Origin: a virus
Length of the DNA stretch: 64,000 nt
Virus record (IMG/VR): IMGVR_UViG_3300033997_000478
Span: 104,675-168,674 of that record
Reading direction: 5' to 3' (one strand)
Under the pieces are notes generated by a model. The model had not been told where the DNA came from. It searched no databases and saw only the letters and a program-made list of their open reading frames with translations. Within the stretch, counting starts at the first letter, position 1, and each line of letters opens with the position of its first letter. Shown piece by piece: positions 33,487-41,314 of this stretch. The position numbers were made by a program, and so were the translations under genes.

Positions 33487-33858
33487 ATGTTCGGTTGGTC
33501 CAAGCGCCCGAAGAAGGCTAAGAAAGAAAGCAGGTATCCGCCGGGTTCAAACCCGGCACTTACTCCTGAAGAACGTGAACGTCGCAGGGAGCAGCGAAGG
33601 GCTAACGCGCCCTCCCCGGCACCTCCGCCCGCTCACAGAGATGATTGGCGCAGGATGGAGTTGGACCTTGCCAATACGTCACTTCATCTCTCCGGTCTGC
33701 AGAAGACCCTCAACTCGATGACCGACCAACTGGCCATGCATGCTGAACGCGATGTCAGGGTGGTGGCCGTCGTCGGACGGGTGTCGCGTGGTGAGCTCGA
33801 TGCCCAGGCCGGTATCGATCAGATCATCCAGTTGTATTTCAACGGGAACACACGATGA
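33487..33858 (+). CDS. Unknown basic protein, 123 aa
   Basis: ATG 33487 after TGGAGAGTTTC. Lys/Arg/Pro-rich first 50 residues, then a heptad-like helix. Overlaps the next gene by ATGA. Confidence 0.7.
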   Translation: MFGWSKRPKKAKKESRYPPGSNPALTPEERERRREQRRANAPSPAPPPAHRDDWRRMELDLANTSLHLSGLQKTLNSMTDQLAMHAERDVRVVAVVGRVSRGELDAQAGIDQIIQLYFNGNTR

Positions 33859-34265
33859 CCAGCAATACCAATCCGTTCAATCCTGATGCCAAGATCGAGA
33901 TCGACGTGCCGGCTGATGGTGAGTCATTCCAAGACTGGATGGACAAGACACCCTTTGATCCAATGCGGTTCGCTACGTCGTTGCTCGACGCTGAGCAGCG
34001 CGCACATGGACTTGAGTGGCTGAAGATCCTGCGTCGGACTGCCGCAGACCTCGACGCCGGTGTGATCAAGCGCGATGAGTTCATCAACGAACGCAACATC
34101 GCCAGTGCGGCACATCGACTGGGTCATTTTGCTTATGCCCAAATGGGTGTCGAAAAGCTGATGGCCATTGCTGAGGACACCAAGGACCCCCATCGACAGG
34201 AGTTGTTCCTCAAGCTGATCTTGGCGCTGGAAGAGCGTCAGAAATACACCCACCGTTCTTTCTGA
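33855..34265 (+). CDS. Unknown protein, 136 aa
   Basis: ATGA overlap with the previous gene. Acidic start, helical remainder. No motif recognised. Confidence 0.7.
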   Translation: MTSNTNPFNPDAKIEIDVPADGESFQDWMDKTPFDPMRFATSLLDAEQRAHGLEWLKILRRTAADLDAGVIKRDEFINERNIASAAHRLGHFAYAQMGVEKLMAIAEDTKDPHRQELFLKLILALEERQKYTHRSF

Positions 34266-34276
34266 GGGCTGCGAAC

Positions 34277-34669
34277 ATGTTTTCTCTCTGGGCAACCCGC
34301 TACCTTGAAGACGGGGTGGTTCATCTCCACCTGGATACGGTCGACACCGCAACTGGCGATGTGATCCAAGTCCTCAACGAAGCACAGGCCGCCGAGATCC
34401 AGTCGATGGTGGGGCGGTATCCAGGCATCGCCTACCGAACTCCCAACTTCGTGTATATCACGTTGGGTCCGGTGGGTAATTACCTGCTGGAACATTTCCC
34501 GGACACGTTCTCCCACATGGTCCATTACGACCCGCGTCTCTTGACGTCGCCGTTGAAGACCAACATCCACACCGACCTGCCGCCCTGCGAGAACGGCCCC
34601 GGCCCCCTGTCCATGCGCGTCCCTGCCGGTGAACCGCTGCCGATTTTGATGCCACTACTGAAGGAATGA
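34277..34669 (+). CDS. Unknown protein, 130 aa
   Basis: ATG 34277 after TGAGGGCTGCGAAC. Beta-rich soluble protein; the C-terminus has a short Cys/Pro/Gly stretch. It ends at the base before the next ATG region. Confidence 0.65.
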   Translation: MFSLWATRYLEDGVVHLHLDTVDTATGDVIQVLNEAQAAEIQSMVGRYPGIAYRTPNFVYITLGPVGNYLLEHFPDTFSHMVHYDPRLLTSPLKTNIHTDLPPCENGPGPLSMRVPAGEPLPILMPLLKE

Positions 34670-35023
34670 ATGATGGACGCAGTAACTGTATTCGTGGCCA
34701 AGGCGTTGATCTGCTTCGCAGGTCAGTGTCACCCGGCACTGGTGGGGCATGACACAATCCCCGGTACGTACGACATGTCGATCCTGTACACGCAGCAGCG
34801 TGGCTACGGTGGCGACGTGCTGATGTACGACTCGGATGATCGCAGCTGGAATGCCATCCACTCCACCTACACGCTCGATCCGCGCCGCAAGCGCGAGGAG
34901 CTGTACCTGAACACCACGGCCGCCGAGCGGACCGTGACGGCCGGCTGCGTGAACGTTGAGCCGGAGATCTATCAGGATCTGCGCGACAACTACCGCAACC
35001 TCCCGCTGGTGATCATGCCGTGA
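34670..35023 (+). CDS. L,D-transpeptidase-like (YkuD) protein, 117 aa
   Basis: Resembles the YkuD catalytic fold. ALVGHDTIPGTYDM matches the G.dT..G.y.. start of the domain. AIHSTY supplies a His, and RTVTAGCVNV supplies the (S/T)xGC(V/I)(N/R)V nucleophile motif, here T-A-G-C instead of the canonical S-H-G-C. There is no signal peptide. Known family members form 3-3 cross-links or attach proteins to peptidoglycan. A phage copy could modify the cell wall or virion-wall contacts. The compact size means only the core is present. Confidence 0.6.
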   Translation: MMDAVTVFVAKALICFAGQCHPALVGHDTIPGTYDMSILYTQQRGYGGDVLMYDSDDRSWNAIHSTYTLDPRRKREELYLNTTAAERTVTAGCVNVEPEIYQDLRDNYRNLPLVIMP

Positions 35024-35088
35024 TGCGGTTTCTGATCCGCATGATCACTTTCCGGTTCGCCGGACCCAGCATCACCCTCCCGATGTAA
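35023..35088 (+). CDS. Possible 21-aa peptide
   Basis: TGATG overlap with the preceding gene; MRFLIRMITFRFAGPSITLPM. Basic and hydrophobic. Could be an internal coupling frame only. Confidence 0.3.
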   Translation: MRFLIRMITFRFAGPSITLPM

Positions 35089-35103
35089 CTACAAGGACTA
35101 GCA

Positions 35104-35580
35104 ATGCGTATTGTCAAACGAGCTGAACTTCTGCAGCAGCCGCACGGCACCATGTTCTCCAAGTGCAAATCGCTGTCTTTCGACGACCTGTACATCTTCT
35201 TGGGTCCGTTCGGCAACGACTTCGTCTATGATTCCCTGCTCGGTATCGATTTCGGGAATCCGGCGAACGTGGACAAAGCGACGGACGCACTGGAGGATTC
35301 CTCCATCGAGGTCGACATCGATCTCTACTGTTCCGCACGCTGGGGTAACTTTGACGAAGAAGAAACCTTCGCCATCTACTCCGCCGAAGAGCAGGCCGCG
35401 TTCATCGCTCGCATCCAGTACGCACTGTACCGGCGCCTGGTTACCGAATCCCCGCAGTTCCCGGAACACCTGATCACCGTGGTGTCCCCACACGCGGACG
35501 TCGTTGAACATTCCACCAACATCATCAAGGGCGTGTTCCAAGACGCCATCGTCCTCGGCTCCGTTCGCGCCAAAGACTGA
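35104..35580 (+). CDS. Unknown protein, paralogue pair member 1, 158 aa
   Basis: ATG 35104 after ACAAGGACTAGC. Starts MRIVKRAELLQQPHGTMFS; the next gene starts MRIVTLQQMLREPNGTVFS, so the two share an N-terminal module (MRIV...L..P.GT.FS) and an Asp-rich IDxDxxxS centre. Function unknown. Confidence 0.7.
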   Translation: MRIVKRAELLQQPHGTMFSKCKSLSFDDLYIFLGPFGNDFVYDSLLGIDFGNPANVDKATDALEDSSIEVDIDLYCSARWGNFDEEETFAIYSAEEQAAFIARIQYALYRRLVTESPQFPEHLITVVSPHADVVEHSTNIIKGVFQDAIVLGSVRAKD

Positions 35581-35605
35581 CCCCTCCCTTCCAAGGATAG
35601 CAATC

Positions 35606-35962
35606 ATGCGTATCGTCACCCTGCAGCAGATGCTGCGTGAACCCAACGGCACTGTCTTCTCGGTGGAGCAGTTCGAGAACATCAACGATCTGTTCATCAA
35701 GACCGGCAACCGTGAAGACGGCAAGGGCATCTTGCACAACACCCTGATCGCTCCGCGCGACAACCCCGAACGCGGCGATGCGCTCGAAGCGATCGAACGT
35801 GCCATCGAAGATCCTGACCACGTGATCGACCTGAACTTCGACGCCGTCCACAGCTTCACCCGACGCGACGAAGTCAACATCTGCATCTACGACATCGGCG
35901 AGATCAACCAGATGATCGCCAAGCTGCAGAACGCCCTCCACATCCTGCCGATCCGGCAGTAA
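35606..35962 (+). CDS. Unknown protein, paralogue pair member 2, 118 aa
   Basis: ATG 35606 after CCAAGGATAGCAATC. Shorter relative of the 35104 gene with the same opening module and a matching C-terminal helix (LQNALHILP versus IQYALYRRL). Tandem duplication is likely. Confidence 0.7.
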   Translation: MRIVTLQQMLREPNGTVFSVEQFENINDLFIKTGNREDGKGILHNTLIAPRDNPERGDALEAIERAIEDPDHVIDLNFDAVHSFTRRDEVNICIYDIGEINQMIAKLQNALHILPIRQ

Positions 35963-35972
35963 GGTAACGATC

Positions 35973-36272
35973 ATGTCCAAGCTCTACAAAAGTGTCTACG
36001 ATGGTGAAGAAGACGGCGACTTCGTCATGGATCCCGATGGTGATGTTCTGGTGTTCTGCTCCGAACCCAGCGATGCGTCGCTACTGGTGGAACACCTGAA
36101 CGAGCCGCTGTATGGTGGTGGTTACACCATCGAAGATCCGGAAGAAGACGAGGAAGAAGGCGACGAAGAGCCGCTGTTCACGCTGCTCGATCCGGAAGGC
36201 GACGACATCTTCTACCATGAAAGTCGTGCCGTGCTGGAAACCCTGATCAGCCACCTGAACCGCCTGCAGTAA
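35973..36272 (+). CDS. Acidic protein, 99 aa
   Basis: ATG 35973 after AAGGTAACGATC. Very acidic (DPEEDEEEGDEE) with no basic cluster. The charge resembles DNA-mimic proteins, which some phages use as anti-host factors, but similarity is only compositional. Confidence 0.65.
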   Translation: MSKLYKSVYDGEEDGDFVMDPDGDVLVFCSEPSDASLLVEHLNEPLYGGGYTIEDPEEDEEEGDEEPLFTLLDPEGDDIFYHESRAVLETLISHLNRLQ

Positions 36273-36305
36273 CACCCAAGCAATACCCACACATGGAGAG
36301 TAGGA

Positions 36306-36494
36306 ATGTCCCGATACAAGGACGCCGTAGCTAAACCCGGCAGCTGGCTTGCGCAGTTCCAAGCCAGCCGTCCCACCCGCATGAAGCGTTTCCCCAATGC
36401 TCAAGAAGAGGCCGAAGACTACGAGCCCGCTGAGTTGGAAATGTCTGACGAACCCATCCGCTTGGACTCGCCTGAGTTCGACTTCTTTGATTGA
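36306..36494 (+). CDS. Small acidic-tailed protein, 62 aa
   Basis: ATG 36306 after TGGAGAGTAGGA. Basic first half, acidic second half ending FDFFD. Family unknown. Confidence 0.65.
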   Translation: MSRYKDAVAKPGSWLAQFQASRPTRMKRFPNAQEEAEDYEPAELEMSDEPIRLDSPEFDFFD

Positions 36495-36506
36495 AAGGAA
36501 TCCATC

Positions 36507-36920
36507 ATGCTGCCCCATGTAATCGTTAAGCCTGATCCGCTGGTGTTCAGCGATGGTCAGGAAATTGAAGTCGCCATTCAAGTCATCGCTAAAGACAGCG
36601 ACACCCTTGCTACGCTCGGCATCAAGTTGGTCAGGTACAAGAAAAAGACCTACGCGATGCTGACCAAGATCGAGGGTCCGGTTGAACAGTTCGCTCGTTT
36701 TGCTGAGACGATGGTGGCTGTGATCAAGCGATGCATTGCCGGCTGGGAGTGCTGGGCTGTCGAGAAGGATCTTTTTGCCATCGATCCTGAGATCTACGAC
36801 GTGCTCCCTCACAGCGTGCTTGATTTCGTCGAGATCGACGACGAGTTGTTGTTCTTCAGTTCCAAGGGCGTGGCGCATTTCAGCGACACCGTCCCGCTGT
36901 ACAAGATCGAGATGGCTTAG
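36507..36920 (+). CDS. Unknown protein, 137 aa
   Basis: ATG 36507 after GAAAGGAATCC. Alpha/beta soluble protein; less GC-biased codons. No motif recognised. Confidence 0.7.
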   Translation: MLPHVIVKPDPLVFSDGQEIEVAIQVIAKDSDTLATLGIKLVRYKKKTYAMLTKIEGPVEQFARFAETMVAVIKRCIAGWECWAVEKDLFAIDPEIYDVLPHSVLDFVEIDDELLFFSSKGVAHFSDTVPLYKIEMA

Positions 36921-36957
36921 TTCCACCTGTTGTAATCCCAGTGTTGTACCGTGCATT

Positions 36958-36975
36958 GGGCGCTGGCGGGCGCCC
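36958..36975 (+). terminator. Hairpin terminator
   Basis: GGGCGC TGGCGG GCGCCC followed by TTTGC; closes the 33487-36920 gene run. Confidence 0.6.
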
Positions 36976-37018
36976 TTTGCACACCTTTCCAACCCGCCTA
37001 GAGAAGAGAGAGCAAACC

Positions 37019-37522
37019 ATGAAGATGATCAAGAGCATGCTGGCCGTGGCCCTGCTGGCCGTTTCGTCCGTCGCCATGGCCCAGTCGGCCGGCGCTGGTG
37101 GTACCGTGGGTGTGGGCGCAGTCGGCGGTGCCGGCTACACCAAGACCGACTACGCCTCCAATGCCACCGGCAACGCCAGCTCCTCCACCGGTGGTGGCGG
37201 CATGGCCCAGTCCAACGTCCAGGGCACCGGCTTCAGCGCCCAGGCCAACGTTGGCGCCGGCCAGACCAGCGCGTACTCCAACGCCGAAATCGGCAAGGGC
37301 TACGTGAACACCAACACCGGCGGCTCCAACACCGTCTACAACACCTCGGCCGGCTACACCATCGGCAACGCTGCCGGTACCGCTGAAGGCCAGGTCGGTG
37401 GCGACTACAGCTCCAAGGCCGTCGGCAACCACGCCACCAGCTACACCGGTTCGGACGTGACCGGCTACGTGTACCTGGGTGCCGGCTTCAACATCGGCGT
37501 GTACCAGTACACCCAGCCGTAA
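37019..37522 (+). CDS. Exported Gly/Ala/Ser/Asn-rich protein, 167 aa
   Basis: ATG 37019 after AGAGAAGAGAGAGCAAACC. Signal peptide SMLAVALLAVSSVAMAQ with an AMA-Q cleavage site. The mature part is mostly Gly, Ala, Ser, Asn, Thr and Tyr (GNASSSTGGGG, SQANVGAGQTSAYSN), with alternating small/polar residues that could form beta structure, and ends in aromatic residues. No Cys. Extreme codon bias suggests strong expression. Paired with the next gene. Confidence 0.75.
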   Translation: MKMIKSMLAVALLAVSSVAMAQSAGAGGTVGVGAVGGAGYTKTDYASNATGNASSSTGGGGMAQSNVQGTGFSAQANVGAGQTSAYSNAEIGKGYVNTNTGGSNTVYNTSAGYTIGNAAGTAEGQVGGDYSSKAVGNHATSYTGSDVTGYVYLGAGFNIGVYQYTQP

Positions 37523-37523
37523 G

Positions 37524-37568
37524 CGATCCCTGCGAAGGGGGAACGGGGATCGGCCCTCACCGAGGGCC
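37524..37568 (+). terminator. Double hairpin between exported-protein genes
   Basis: CGATCCC (37524-37530) pairs with GGGATCG (37546-37552). A second stem, GGCCCTC ACC GAGGGCC, follows at 37552-37568. No T-run, so partial termination or mRNA stabilisation between the two genes. Confidence 0.55.
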
Positions 37569-37611
37569 GTCCCTACCTGCAACACAACGTCCCTAAGGGG
37601 GAGTTCTTTCC

Positions 37612-38304
37612 ATGAAGCACCTGATGATCGTGGCCGCGCTCGGCCTTGCTATCGCAGCCCCGGCATGGGGTCAGGATAGTACCCTCACCAGCAACAACAC
37701 CAGCAGTTCCAGTTCGTCCACCTCCTCGCAGTCGGGGGCGATGAACCAGGGTGTACAGGCCACCGTCAACCAGATGTCCTCTGGTACGGTGGAGTACAGC
37801 GGCAGTTACACGCAAGACGTGCGGGCCCAGGTCCCGCTTTCGGTCGTCGGTTACGGCAGCTTCTCGCAGAACAACTGCCAGAACTCCGTGGGCGTCGGCG
37901 CCACCTCCCGCGTGTTCTCCTTCGTCTACAACGGACCGAAGGGCAATCCGCACTGCGAGGCGATCACTCGTTCGGACCAGTTCGGCCGCGAATCGCAGCT
38001 CGCCTATGCCCAGGGCCGCTCCCGCGATGCGGAGCTGCTGCGCTCGATGAGCGTGTGGGAAACCTGCAACACCAACGAGACCACCAAGCAGGCTTGCCTG
38101 AAGATGGGTCTGGTCGACGGGGCTACCTCGGTCGATGCTCGTGGGCGTGAATCGTCCATGATCCATCCCAAGCCGAACATGATCGAATCCCGTCCGATCG
38201 CGCAAGTCTCCGAGCCGACCTCGGGGCAGCAGGTGGTGCAGCCCACGGCGGCACAGGTGGTGGGTAGCAACGGCGCTGCGGCGCTGGTGCACGCCCGTAA
38301 CTGA
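37612..38304 (+). CDS. Exported Ser/Asn-rich protein, 230 aa
   Basis: ATG 37612 after GGGGGAG. Signal peptide MIVAALGLAIAAPAWGQ, then a Ser/Thr/Asn-rich stretch (SNNTSSSSSSTSSQS), then a globular domain with four Cys (likely two disulfides, consistent with periplasmic location) and a Gln/Ala tail. Same build as the 490-residue protein at 31955 (signal, low-complexity part, globular end). Confidence 0.75.
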   Translation: MKHLMIVAALGLAIAAPAWGQDSTLTSNNTSSSSSSTSSQSGAMNQGVQATVNQMSSGTVEYSGSYTQDVRAQVPLSVVGYGSFSQNNCQNSVGVGATSRVFSFVYNGPKGNPHCEAITRSDQFGRESQLAYAQGRSRDAELLRSMSVWETCNTNETTKQACLKMGLVDGATSVDARGRESSMIHPKPNMIESRPIAQVSEPTSGQQVVQPTAAQVVGSNGAAALVHARN

Positions 38305-38312
38305 TGGTCCGG

Positions 38313-38334
38313 CAGGGGGAGGAAACTCCCCCTG
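38313..38334 (+). terminator. Rho-independent terminator
   Basis: CAGGGGGAG GAAA CTCCCCCTG followed by TCTTTTATTTTT. Confidence 0.92.
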
Positions 38335-38365
38335 TCTTTTATTTTTCCCTCAGGAGAGCAATTAG

Positions 38366-38404
38366 ATGTTGATCGAAAACTACCGTATGGAGATTGCAGC
38401 ATGA
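38366..38404 (+). CDS. 12-aa leader peptide ORF
   Basis: ATG 38366 with CAGGAGAGC at good distance; MLIENYRMEIAA, and its stop overlaps the next ATG (ATGA). The next gene has no other good ribosome binding site, so this mini-ORF probably couples its translation. Confidence 0.5.
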   Translation: MLIENYRMEIAA

Positions 38405-38814
38405 GTATCCCCGATTGGTTGATTTACACGGCCGTACTGGTTCTGATGGTTCTGAATATCGCGCGCTCCCACCGCCGGTTCAAGGTCGCCCGCATTCTGT
38501 CCGAGCGGGTGGAGCAGGTTGGCCAGAAGGACTACAACCTGATGGTGCGCGCTTACGAGGCGCGTAACAATGGGTGGCGCGAATTGCGCATGCTCTTCGA
38601 GTTCGTCTGGCCGGTCTTTCTGATTGGACCGTACATCCCTTACGCCAACGGTTTCATCAAGACGCTGTGGATGCTCCAAGGTCTGGTAATGACCGTGGCC
38701 TACGTCATGCTCTGGTCGACCATACGTCAAGACTGGGGTCAGGACCACGTCCGCTATCTGCGGCACCTCCGCTGGCGCAAGCAGCAGAACTTCCCGATTT
38801 TCCGAGCCCCGTAA
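38401..38814 (+). CDS. Membrane protein, 137 aa
   Basis: N-terminal hydrophobic helix (residues 7-21), basic cytoplasmic segment, then two helices around residues 65-80 and 88-105, and a basic tail. Reads through ATGA from the 12-codon leader. Family unknown. Confidence 0.65.
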   Translation: MSIPDWLIYTAVLVLMVLNIARSHRRFKVARILSERVEQVGQKDYNLMVRAYEARNNGWRELRMLFEFVWPVFLIGPYIPYANGFIKTLWMLQGLVMTVAYVMLWSTIRQDWGQDHVRYLRHLRWRKQQNFPIFRAP

Positions 38815-38826
38815 GGAGAGAGTTTC

Positions 38827-39468
38827 ATGATTGGTGCTGAGCACATGAGTTGCCACCACTGGGCGGTGTACGAGAAGATCACCGCCCTGTTGGCGGTGGC
38901 CCAAGCCACTCCGGTGGAGACTATGGATGACATTGCCGAAGAGTTCGGCGTCTTCCGGGTCCCCGACACCCACCCCCACGCGCCGGAGGAGTTCAAGTAC
39001 GCCTACGTGCTGAGCTTGGAGGTTCCCTCCAATCACCGCGTGGCTGCCGAGAACGAAACCCCGCTGCGCTTCACCGTGGTCAAGCACGGTCAGTCTCAGA
39101 GCGGTTTCATGCGTGTCCTGCCGCCGGGTGGTCGGGAGTGGGTTGCCTTCTACACTCTCAACGAAATACACCTGAGCGTGCTGGAACCGCTGGTTGATAC
39201 GTTGCTGGAATCTTATCCGGGTGTCACCCAGCAGATGGAGTGGCAGTCGGTGCAGTATCGTGGCCAGCAGGCTGTGGCGCAGCTGATCGAAGTGCTGCAC
39301 GAACGCAACCAGTTCGAGAAGCCCGAAGTGGAGTTGCTGGAAACGCTGGCACAGGTCTTCCTCCTGAAGAACGTGGACGCGCCGAACCCGCAGGCCAGTG
39401 CCTATGCCAAGGCGCTGCACAACTCGGCGCTGGAAACGGCCAAACTGGTCTTGGATCGTCTGAAGTAA
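38827..39468 (+). CDS. Unknown protein, 213 aa
   Basis: ATG 38827 after AAGGAGAGAG. Soluble helical protein; His/Cys near the start (MSCHHW). No motif recognised. Confidence 0.7.
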   Translation: MIGAEHMSCHHWAVYEKITALLAVAQATPVETMDDIAEEFGVFRVPDTHPHAPEEFKYAYVLSLEVPSNHRVAAENETPLRFTVVKHGQSQSGFMRVLPPGGREWVAFYTLNEIHLSVLEPLVDTLLESYPGVTQQMEWQSVQYRGQQAVAQLIEVLHERNQFEKPEVELLETLAQVFLLKNVDAPNPQASAYAKALHNSALETAKLVLDRLK

Positions 39469-39481
39469 TCGGCGGCATAAA

Positions 39482-39503
39482 CCCCCTGCCTTCGGGCAGG
39501 GGG
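39482..39503. terminator. Bidirectional terminator
   Basis: CCCCCTGCC TTCG GGCAGGGGG between convergent genes; GGCATAA on the 5' side and CATATGC TGTTTTTTCTTTT on the 3' side serve both directions. Confidence 0.9.
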
Positions 39504-39530
39504 AACATATGCTGTTTTTTCTTTTCGCCC

Positions 39531-40055
39531 TTAGCCGCCCGGTGCGGTGTACACCAGACCATCCAGCAGGTTGTTCGGGACAACTTCAGCCAGATCGCGG
39601 GTAGCGGCCTTGACGGTCAGGGTGACGCTGTTGATGTAGACGTACGAAGTGGCCAGCGCCGTCAGGGTGACGTCGTGGGTTTCGCCCGGCGCACCGGTGA
39701 AGGTGGGCAGGTCAGCGTCGGTGTAGTCCACGCCAGCAACCAGGTTGGTGCCGAAGCGGGTGTTGAACTCGGCCACCACGTGCGACAGGCGGGTCTTGCC
39801 TTCTTCATCGAAGGCCAGATCGCCGGTGGCGCCGATCACCGCCAGCGAGAGGCGGTTGTAGTAGAACGTCTGGGCACCGGTGAAACCGGCTTCCTGCTTA
39901 CCGGTGACAACCACTTCCGAGTTACGCTGGGCGTCGAACGTCGAGGTCGACACGGCGCCGATCGTGATGTCGGTAGTCTTGAGGTTGGCCCCGGTGTTCT
40001 TCGCGTTGATCATTTCGATCAACAGTTGGGGAAAGGTCTTGCTCAGGTCACTCAT
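39531..40055 (-). CDS. YNRL-family protein, member 2 (174 aa)
   Basis: ATG 40055 on the minus strand. N-terminal helix LLIEMINAKNTG, signature FTGAQTFYYNRLSLAV, then VDYTD and a beta-rich C-terminus, matching the proteins at 7252, 43948 and 45086. Isolated minus-strand gene facing the tail-protein operon; the spacer to 40123 must hold promoters for both directions. Likely a virion decoration or tail component by association. Confidence 0.75.
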   Translation of the reverse strand: MSDLSKTFPQLLIEMINAKNTGANLKTTDITIGAVSTSTFDAQRNSEVVVTGKQEAGFTGAQTFYYNRLSLAVIGATGDLAFDEEGKTRLSHVVAEFNTRFGTNLVAGVDYTDADLPTFTGAPGETHDVTLTALATSYVYINSVTLTVKAATRDLAEVVPNNLLDGLVYTAPGG

Positions 40056-40122
40056 TGGGGGTTACTCCACGGGGAACACGTACCACATATTATGTCAGTA
40101 CTTTTTAACAGAGGATCCCAAT

Positions 40123-41304
40123 ATGTCCATTCGGGCATTCTACGGTTTCGATGGAGTGGCCACGGGCGTGCAAGGAAGCTCGGGCGATGCCGCTATCGCA
40201 CCCCAGCCGGGTGCGGGCGTATCCAACAACCGCAACCAGCCTCTGACGATCAAGCTCTACAACCCCGCATCGCCCCAGTACAACGCAGTGGGCGTGACAG
40301 GTTTGGACCGGCACAAGGTCGGCAAGGTTGGCCAGCGCCGGAACGCACTGGTCATTCATCGTTACTCGTACGCCATCAGCTTCACCTCCGGCGCCACGGT
40401 CAATCTCTTCGACAAGATCGAAGGTAAAACCGACGCACCTTGGAAGGTGGTCGCAGGTTTCACCTACGTTGACTTCGCCGATCAGGAGCCAACGGTGGCT
40501 TACTGGTTGGCGCGAGTCAGTCGCGGTGAAAATCCGTCCTACTTCAATCTGATCCAGCGTCGCAATGACGGCAAGATCAGTGTCAACGGCAATGTAGTTC
40601 CCATCGAACGGAACAAGGAATACTACTTCGAGATCGAACTGTGGTGTGATTCGGTTGTACCGGGTCGTTCGTCCAATCCGGTTTCGGCACGGGTTTACCT
40701 CGATGGCGAAGTGGTCGGCGAATGGCTGGGCTCATTCGGCTCGTTCGCCACTACCGGCACCACGCCGATGGGTCTGGAAGTGGGCTATGTGGCCCATGCT
40801 TCCAATCCCATCGTGATGCAGATGGGCATTGCCGACGTCTACGTACTGGACGGCACTGGCGAGTCGCCTTACAACGAACGCCTGGGTGCGCAGCAGGTCG
40901 AGTTCAAGCGTCCCAATGCAGTGGTTGAAGGCGGCTGGATTCCCACGGGCACCAGTAACGCACTGACGGCTCTGACCGATGGTTTGGATTCCACAGGTCT
41001 TAAGAGTCCCAAGGGCAGTACTACCGGCGTGCTGCAGGTCAACCTCGGTTTGAACAGCGGCTCGATCGTCAATGGCGTGCTGGTCTACGCACGCGGCGAT
41101 CGTGGTCCGGGTGCGCCTCGCGCTATCTCTGGAGCCATCGAAGACTCCAACGGCACCGCCTTGGGGCAGGAAAAGAAAACCGGGTTTGTGCCCTCGCTTT
41201 CCGATACGGTCTTGGCTGAGTATTTGCCGAGTAAGACAATCGACATGGCCGCCTTGATTGGCAATCGTTTGAACAACATCACTGTCGACTTCAAGGTCGA
41301 ATAA
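40123..41304 (+). CDS. Tail/appendage-like protein, tandem paralogue 1, 393 aa
   Basis: ATG 40123 after GAGGATCCC. Begins with FYGFDG, a compact beta-rich domain (probably concanavalin/LamG-like jelly roll) to about residue 240, then the hinge ADVYVLDGTGESPYNERLGAQ and a second domain with GGWIPTGTSNALTALTDGLDST. The next two genes share all these landmarks. Repeated receptor-contact domains are typical of tail fibres or decoration proteins. Enzymatic motif not seen. Confidence 0.75.
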   Translation: MSIRAFYGFDGVATGVQGSSGDAAIAPQPGAGVSNNRNQPLTIKLYNPASPQYNAVGVTGLDRHKVGKVGQRRNALVIHRYSYAISFTSGATVNLFDKIEGKTDAPWKVVAGFTYVDFADQEPTVAYWLARVSRGENPSYFNLIQRRNDGKISVNGNVVPIERNKEYYFEIELWCDSVVPGRSSNPVSARVYLDGEVVGEWLGSFGSFATTGTTPMGLEVGYVAHASNPIVMQMGIADVYVLDGTGESPYNERLGAQQVEFKRPNAVVEGGWIPTGTSNALTALTDGLDSTGLKSPKGSTTGVLQVNLGLNSGSIVNGVLVYARGDRGPGAPRAISGAIEDSNGTALGQEKKTGFVPSLSDTVLAEYLPSKTIDMAALIGNRLNNITVDFKVE

Positions 41305-41314
41305 AGGAGTCAAC

